From: Robertmurraya sp047302285
Lineage (GTDB): Bacteria; Bacillota; Bacilli; Bacillales; Cytobacillaceae
NCBI RefSeq assembly: GCF_047302285.1
Contig: NZ_CP154845.1
Coordinates: 2,046,001-2,110,000 of the forward strand
Direction of reading: 5' to 3'
Length of the DNA: 64,000 nt
The position numbers were made by a program, and so were the translations under genes. Positions 59,004 through 64,000 of this stretch are shown here, one piece after another; position 1 is the stretch's first letter, and the number at the start of each line of letters is the position of its first letter. Under the pieces are notes generated by a model, which ran no database searches, had not been told where the DNA came from, and saw nothing but the letters and a program-made list of their open reading frames with translations.

Positions 59004-60086
59004 ATGGCGTTAATGGAAAAAAGATGGTTCAAAGTAATGATTGCGATCATACTATTTTTGCTTATTGTGTTATTACTGAACATTAACAAATTTCTGCTCG
59101 TACCAGTAGTGGTACTGCTACAGACGATCTTTCTCCCGTTTGTATTGGCGGGAATTTTGTATTATTTATGCCGTCCATTAGTGACATTTCTTGTGAAACA
59201 GAAATGTCCAAAATGGTTGGCAGTAATAGCAGCATATGTTGCGATCATTTTATTTGTATACGGGGTTGTTAAATTAGTTGCTCCTGCTATCAATGATCAG
59301 CTAGAAAGATTTGTTGCTAATTTACCGACAATGATCTCAACAGTTATGGAATGGATCACTTATGTACAAGAAAATCGTACTACGTTTCCAAGTTTTGTGC
59401 AGGATGCCATGCTATCAGCTAGCCAAGATATTGAATCAAAACTCCAAGAAAATGTGGGCAATATCGCGAACGGGATTTTAGGTGTTTTCGGGGTTATTGG
59501 TGGATTTATTAATATCATTTTTGGCTTAGTTCTTGTACCATTTATTCTTTTTTATATGTTGAAGGATGGACATCGTTTTGCACCTAGTGTTTCCGTGTTC
59601 TTCCCAAGATCGAAAAAAGAGAATGTGTTATCAATCCTTAAAGATATGGACAAAACGATTGCTACCTATATTCAAGGTCAAATGATTGTTAGTTTAATTG
59701 TTGGTATTCTGTTACTGATAGGCTATTTGATTATTGGCTTAAACTATTCATTAGTTTTAGCTGTATTTGGAATGTTCACAAATGTCATTCCCTTTTTAGG
59801 TCCATATATTGCGGTCATCCCAGCGTTATTGGTTGCCGTTTTTCAGGATCCGATGATGGTTTTATATGTGGCCATAATCATGTTAGTTGCCCAACAAATT
59901 GAAGGTAATATTGTCTCACCTAATATTATGGGGAAAACACTGAATATCCACCCTTTAACGATTATTGTCCTCATTTTAACGGCAGGAAGTTTAGTGGGAA
60001 TTGTGGGTGTGATTTTCGTCATTCCGCTCTATTCAATTGTGAAGGTGATTGTCGTTAATGTCGTGAAAATCTATCGAACTGCATAA
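59004..60086 (+). CDS. AI-2E family transporter
   Basis: A 360-residue membrane protein with about seven to eight hydrophobic segments of the AI-2E (YhhQ-unrelated, PF01594) family: N-terminal TM cluster, a soluble segment rich in NLPTMISTVMEW, then FILFYMLKDGHRF and IQGQMIVSLIVGILLLIGY and QIEGNIVSPNIMGKTL. Originally named from TqsA (autoinducer-2 export); others are Na+/H+ antiporters. The ATG 59004 has GGATGTGAT 8 nt upstream, better than GTG at 58992. Substrate undecided. Confidence 0.85.
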   Translation: MALMEKRWFKVMIAIILFLLIVLLLNINKFLLVPVVVLLQTIFLPFVLAGILYYLCRPLVTFLVKQKCPKWLAVIAAYVAIILFVYGVVKLVAPAINDQLERFVANLPTMISTVMEWITYVQENRTTFPSFVQDAMLSASQDIESKLQENVGNIANGILGVFGVIGGFINIIFGLVLVPFILFYMLKDGHRFAPSVSVFFPRSKKENVLSILKDMDKTIATYIQGQMIVSLIVGILLLIGYLIIGLNYSLVLAVFGMFTNVIPFLGPYIAVIPALLVAVFQDPMMVLYVAIIMLVAQQIEGNIVSPNIMGKTLNIHPLTIIVLILTAGSLVGIVGVIFVIPLYSIVKVIVVNVVKIYRTA

Positions 60087-60130
60087 GAAAAAGCATGTTA
60101 ATTCAATTAGAGTTAACATGCTTTTTTCTT
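60085..60130. terminator. bidirectional terminator
   Basis: AAGAAAAAGCATGTTAA with TTAACATGCTTTTTTCTT, 11-nt loop, runs of T on both strands. Confidence 0.92.
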
Positions 60131-60878
60131 ATACTTGATACTTTTTCATCGTTTGAATGAGGTTTCGCAGATCTTCAATTAAAATCTGTCCAGGTGCTGA
60201 AGGTCTATCTCCAACAGCAAAAATAAGTTCGGAACCAAAAATCCATCCAGCCATACGACTTATAGCGCCGATATCCCCCATCGCCATTGTGGCTATTGAT
60301 ATAGGTAGACTCTTTTTCGCTTCTTCAGTTACTTGAAGTAATCGTATGACATCAGCATGATCATTCGGCATAACCGCGATTTTACCGATATCCGCATGTA
60401 ATGAAGCGGCTTTATTTAAGATTGCTAGAAGTTCTTCTTTTGAAGGAGTCGATTTAAAATTATGATACGATAAAATAAGGAGCTTTCCATGTCTTTCAGA
60501 AACTTCACGAATATGAGAAATCACTTCTATCGTGTTGCGTAATTCATAGTCAATAAGATCAATAGATGTTTCTTCACAAATTGTAACTAGTAATTTATTG
60601 ATTTCATTTTCAGATAATGAAACAGGATTTCCGCCCTCTGCCTCTGACCGGATCGTAAAAAGAAGGGGAATGTCTCCTAGGTTATCGTGTAGAGTGTTAG
60701 CGAGTTTGAGAACTTTATCTACATGATGTAATTCCTCAAAAAAATCAGCTCTCCATTCGATCAAATCAGGTTCTTGTCCTTTCACACGTTCGATTTCTAT
60801 TAGCAATTCATTTTTCGTTTTTCCAACGATCGGTGCACATATGTAAGGATGGTTCTTAAATTTCATTTCTTTTAGCAT
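60129..60878 (-). CDS. aroD: type I 3-dehydroquinate dehydratase
   Basis: A 249-residue class I dehydroquinase, third step of the shikimate pathway. The Schiff-base Lys is in ADIGKIAVMP and the catalytic His in LLILSYHNFKSTP; DLIEWRADFFE binds substrate. In B. subtilis an AroC-type enzyme of this kind is also present. Close to trp in chromosome space but on the other strand; it feeds the chorismate used by TrpE. Start follows AAGGAGAACAGGTAG. Confidence 0.93.
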   Translation of the reverse strand: MLKEMKFKNHPYICAPIVGKTKNELLIEIERVKGQEPDLIEWRADFFEELHHVDKVLKLANTLHDNLGDIPLLFTIRSEAEGGNPVSLSENEINKLLVTICEETSIDLIDYELRNTIEVISHIREVSERHGKLLILSYHNFKSTPSKEELLAILNKAASLHADIGKIAVMPNDHADVIRLLQVTEEAKKSLPISIATMAMGDIGAISRMAGWIFGSELIFAVGDRPSAPGQILIEDLRNLIQTMKKYQV

Positions 60879-60973
60879 CTACCTGTTCTCCTTATTGTCC
60901 GAATGAAACTATACCTGAAAAAAGCATACCATTTACAGCTGATTTTAGCTAGAATCAGTAAACAAATAGGTCG

Positions 60974-60998
60974 AAAAAAAGCGCCAGAATAGGCGCTT
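60974..60998 (-). terminator. terminator of the YjcZ-type gene
   Basis: On the minus strand AAGCGCC pairs with GGCGCTT, loop TATTCT, then TTTTT. Confidence 0.88.
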
Positions 60999-61035
60999 AG
61001 TGCAAACTGGTGTGTGGCGAAGAGTCCATTTTAGT

Positions 61036-61134
61036 TTAGTAGCCCATATAGCTAGCTCCGATGATAACTAACAAAATAAATAAAACAACAATTAACGCGA
61101 ATCTTGAGTTGTTGCCTCCGTGTTCGTAGCTCAT
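61036..61134 (-). CDS. YjcZ-type small sporulation peptide
   Basis: A 32-residue peptide too short for ordinary gene finders. It begins MSYEHGGNNSRFALIVV, continues as a hydrophobic helix LFILLVIIGASYMGY and stops at TAA (61036-61038). The Gly/Asn-rich head plus single TM is the plan of the YjcZ/small sporulation-protein family. TGGAGGTGATCTTA precedes the ATG and the terminator follows within 40 nt, so this is a real small gene. Confidence 0.8.
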   Translation of the reverse strand: MSYEHGGNNSRFALIVVLFILLVIIGASYMGY

Positions 61135-61451
61135 TAAGATCACCTCCAGTTCACAACTAACAGCATTGTGAAAGCTGTCGCTAATATCATATGAAAATCG
61201 TTAACGGAGGGTTGGACAAGTAGACGACTCCAATCGCCCAAATTAAGAGAAAAACGTGAAATTCTTGTTAATTTGCTATACGAATAAATTGTTAAATTAT
61301 GGTTTAACTGAAAAAAATAATCCGAATTAACTAGAATATTTATAATTCTTTGAGTCCTCGGTCACTATCCACAGAATTCATTCCTATGATAAGTTTAAAA
61401 TACATCAAGAATATTCAGAATTTATATACTTTTTACTAAAAGGAGGACTTT
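61135..61451. other. 317-nt intergenic region, protease leader
   Basis: AT-rich spacer between the divergent YjcZ-type and protease genes. It should carry both promoters. I see no hairpin or repeat and no promoter of convincing quality. Confidence 0.4.
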
Positions 61452-64000
61452 ATGAAGAAGTTAAAAGCACTATCGATCTTATTATTAGTTCTACTCTTGT
61501 TTAGTACTTCTGTATCAGGGGCATCCCTTCCTCAACAAAAGGAAACTACACAAAGGAGCGTAACAGCAACTAAGTCCATTTCAAAGTCTGAGCTCGATAA
61601 ACAATACGCTCCATCAGATCCGGTACGTGTTATCGTTGAAATGAAATCAGAGCCTGTTGTTGAGTATGCACAAAAGCGAGGCAAACGTTATAAAGAACTC
61701 CCGGAAGCAACAAAGAAAAGCTTAAAGGCAGAAAAGCTTCAAGAGCAGGGAAAAGTAAAAGAGAAAGTAAAAAAGAAGAAGATTAATCTTCGTGAGAAAG
61801 AATCCTTTACGACTGTTTTAAACGGTTTTAGTGCTGAAGTGAAATATGGGGATATTCAAGAAATCGAAAAGCTTCCGGAAGTAGCGGAAGTTCAAATCAC
61901 TTTGGAGTATGAACGTCCAGATGAATCTCCAGATATGGTATACAGTAAAGAACTCGTTCAAGCCCAAGAAGCATGGAGAGATTATGGTTTCAAAGGTGAA
62001 GGAATGATTGTCGGAGTTATTGATACAGGGATCGATCCAGCCCATCGTGACATGGTTCTATCTTCGAAAAAAGATGCAGCACTGAAAAAGAATGATGTTA
62101 AAAAGTACATAAGAGAAAACGGGCTTAATGGTCAATATTATTCCGATAAAGTCCCTTACGGATACAATTATATGGATGAAAATAATATCATTCGTGATAT
62201 TGCTCCTGGTGCTTCTATGCATGGAATGCATGTTGCTGGGACGGTAGGGGCAAATGGAAATGAAGAAAATGGAGGCATTAAGGGAGTAGCACCTGAAGCT
62301 CAGTTATTAGCCCTTAAAGTATTTGGAAATGATCCTAATATTACGACAACTTACGGGGATATTTATGTAAAGGCAATTGACGACGCGATTATTTTAGGTG
62401 CCGATGTTTTGAATATGAGTTTAGGTTCAACAGCTGGATTTGTGTCATCTGAAACGATGGAGCAGAAAGCCGTCACAAGAGCTGTTGAAAATGGAGTACT
62501 TATGTCAATTTCTGCAGGAAACTCTGCTCATCTAGGAAACGGTTGGGCAAATCCGTTAGCCTCAAATCCGGATATTGGCGTTTCTGGTTCTCCTGGAGTC
62601 GCTTATGACTCTCTACAGGTCGCATCTGTAGAAAATACGTTTATGGATTTGGATGCGGTAAATTATGTAATTGATGGAGTAGAGAATAATGCCCCATTCC
62701 TCTCTGCTGGAAATACTCATCCAAATGATGTGGAAACAAAAACATTCGATATCGTGTATGGTGGCTTAGGTTATCCTGAGGAACTTACGAATGTAGATGG
62801 TAAATATGCGTTAATCCAACGCGGAGAGCTTGCTTTTGTTGATAAAGCATTAAATGCTCAAAATGCAGGAGCTGCAGGGGTTATTATTTATAATAACGCC
62901 GATGGCTATGTCAATATGGCCACAGATTCAGCAATCATGATTCCACAGCTATTTATGCTGAAATCAGATGGAGACCAATTAGCTACAGCCCTTCAGGCAG
63001 GACAAGTTGTTTCCATTACATTTAATGGAGAAAAGACGACGGCTCCAAATCCTGAAGGTGGAAAAATGAGTGCCTTTACGTCTTGGGGCTTAACTCCGAA
63101 CTTAGATTTTAAACCGGAAATTGCAGCACCAGGGGGGCAAATTTACTCTACCCTTGAAAATAATCAGTATGGAATGATGAGTGGAACATCGATGGCAGCT
63201 CCTCATGTTTCCGGAGGGGCAGCGCTTGTTCTAGAGAGAGTAGATAACGAATTCGGTGTAACTGGCTTTGAGAGAATAAATATTGCCAAAAATCTACTTA
63301 TGAATACATCTAGTCCAATTAAAGATCAGGGCTTTGTCAATGGCGTATTTGGTTGGGATAATCCATATTCTCCAAGAAGACAAGGTGCGGGAATCATGCA
63401 ACTTCATTCAGCCTTGAAATCCCCAGTTATTGTTACGGAAAGCCGTACCAATGAAGGGAAAGTTGCCTTAAAAGAGATTCACGATCAATTCGAGTTTACA
63501 TTAACTGCGCTAAACTACAGTGACGAAGCTGTTAGCTATAATGTTTCAGCCAATCTTCAAACAGATTTTGCAGGTTGGGGAGAGTTAGGCTATGAAGCAA
63601 ACGTACTAGAGGCAGCTCCAATCTATGATGCTAGTATACTTGTAAATGGAGAGACAGCAACAGAAATCACGGTCCTTGCTAATGAATCTGTAACCTTAAC
63701 AGTAACGGCAGATTTATCGAATGCAACAGTTGTAGAACCGTCAACTGGAGCGTTAATCCCTGCAACGGATGTCTTTATCAATGGCTATTTTGTTGAAGGA
63801 TTTGTCACCTTGACTGATTCTACAGACGTCAATCCAACATTAACCGTGCCTTATGTTGGCTTTAATGGAGACTGGGATCAAGCTCCAATTATTGATGGCA
63901 TGGTCTATGATGAACAGTCTTTTTATGGCATGGGTGGAGCTGTATACGATGCAGGAGAAGATAGCTACAATTATTTAGGATATGATCCAATCTCAAGTAC
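61452..64000 (+). CDS. Vpr/C5a-peptidase-like S8 serine protease, 3' truncated
   Basis: At least 849 residues are inside the window, and the frame is still open at its end. It has a signal peptide (about 1-23), an I9-type inhibitor propeptide (about 57-155), and a subtilase domain interrupted by a PA domain (about 400-520). Catalytic residues are Asp191 (VIDTGID), His257 (HGMHVAGTVG, with Met where Thr is usual) and Ser580 (GTSMAAPHV). After about 610 come Fn3-like beta domains (FTLTALNYSDEAVSYNVSAN) as in Vpr and lactocepin-like proteases. The start follows AAAAGGAGGACTTT. A secreted, possibly wall-bound protease. Confidence 0.92.
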   Translation, partial: MKKLKALSILLLVLLLFSTSVSGASLPQQKETTQRSVTATKSISKSELDKQYAPSDPVRVIVEMKSEPVVEYAQKRGKRYKELPEATKKSLKAEKLQEQGKVKEKVKKKKINLREKESFTTVLNGFSAEVKYGDIQEIEKLPEVAEVQITLEYERPDESPDMVYSKELVQAQEAWRDYGFKGEGMIVGVIDTGIDPAHRDMVLSSKKDAALKKNDVKKYIRENGLNGQYYSDKVPYGYNYMDENNIIRDIAPGASMHGMHVAGTVGANGNEENGGIKGVAPEAQLLALKVFGNDPNITTTYGDIYVKAIDDAIILGADVLNMSLGSTAGFVSSETMEQKAVTRAVENGVLMSISAGNSAHLGNGWANPLASNPDIGVSGSPGVAYDSLQVASVENTFMDLDAVNYVIDGVENNAPFLSAGNTHPNDVETKTFDIVYGGLGYPEELTNVDGKYALIQRGELAFVDKALNAQNAGAAGVIIYNNADGYVNMATDSAIMIPQLFMLKSDGDQLATALQAGQVVSITFNGEKTTAPNPEGGKMSAFTSWGLTPNLDFKPEIAAPGGQIYSTLENNQYGMMSGTSMAAPHVSGGAALVLERVDNEFGVTGFERINIAKNLLMNTSSPIKDQGFVNGVFGWDNPYSPRRQGAGIMQLHSALKSPVIVTESRTNEGKVALKEIHDQFEFTLTALNYSDEAVSYNVSANLQTDFAGWGELGYEANVLEAAPIYDASILVNGETATEITVLANESVTLTVTADLSNATVVEPSTGALIPATDVFINGYFVEGFVTLTDSTDVNPTLTVPYVGFNGDWDQAPIIDGMVYDEQSFYGMGGAVYDAGEDSYNYLGYDPISS

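Noticed and set aside
1..64000. CRISPR arrays, insertion sequences, prophage or rRNA
   Set aside because: No regularly spaced repeats, transposase, integrase, phage structural genes or rRNA-like sequence were seen. The repeat cluster at 24652-24840 is too irregular for CRISPR.

Overview
The window looks like a chromosomal segment of an endospore-forming Bacillaceae species (Bacillota). It is AT-rich, has strong AGGAGG-type ribosome binding sites with frequent TTG and GTG starts, and carries genes typical of Bacillus: sspH, a YjcZ-type spore peptide, a CotP/GerT-like Hsp20, HutP and GlpP RNA-binding antiterminators, T-box leaders, ligD/ku, and a Vpr-type subtilase. I see no rRNA, CRISPR array, insertion sequence or prophage. 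The gene content is ordinary core and semi-core chromosome. The most interesting signals are RNA-level.

Layout. 1-13.9 kb: mixed housekeeping and envelope genes (FixH-like lipoprotein, Hsp20, SDR, MATE, GNAT, an uppP-dedA pair for undecaprenyl-phosphate recycling, a TlpA thioredoxin, an EAL-HDOD regulator, dapF), then the divergent two-gene NHEJ system ligD/ku. A tRNA-like, alternatively foldable element lies ahead of the GNAT gene near 4.75 kb. 14.0-17.4 kb: panE-like gene, glpP and glpD, with the GlpP-controlled terminator and a second perfect inverted repeat ahead of glpD. 17.45-18.07 kb: a strong promoter and a terminator enclose about 580 nt with no gene, a candidate structured ncRNA. 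18.2-19.6 kb: ZTP riboswitch, a FolD-family gene and a cold-shock gene.

20-32 kb: nucleoside transporter, several small acidic or membrane proteins, two LysE-family paralogs, a metallophosphoesterase, an intergenic repeat cluster, Asn-rich exported proteins (one with a Rv2525c-type glycoside-hydrolase-like domain), DoxX, a YkoP-like protein next to a GT28-type glycosyltransferase, and an APC permease. 32.9-39.0 kb: the complete histidine-degradation operon hutPHUIG, with its HutP-responsive terminator and no hutM permease. 39.1-43.4 kb: rhodanese-like protein, a frameshifted GNAT gene, two divergent CAP-domain secreted proteins, and sspH.

43.5-47.2 kb: fructose operon fruR-fruK-fruA with operator repeats and a cre-like site. 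47.3-51.7 kb: two DJ-1/PfpI-family proteins flanking a DUF2935 gene, an alpha/beta hydrolase and an MFS transporter. 51.87-58.9 kb: a strong promoter, two tandem tryptophan T-boxes (both with UGG specifiers), and the tightly overlapping operon trpEGDCFBA. 59-64 kb: AI-2E-family transporter, aroD, a 32-residue YjcZ-type peptide, and the 5' part of a large secreted S8 protease that runs off the window. Regulation by terminator/antiterminator RNA recurs across the window: glp, hut, two T-boxes and a ZTP aptamer. Starts below were often moved downstream of the longest reading frame because a ribosome binding site and family alignment favour the shorter form.
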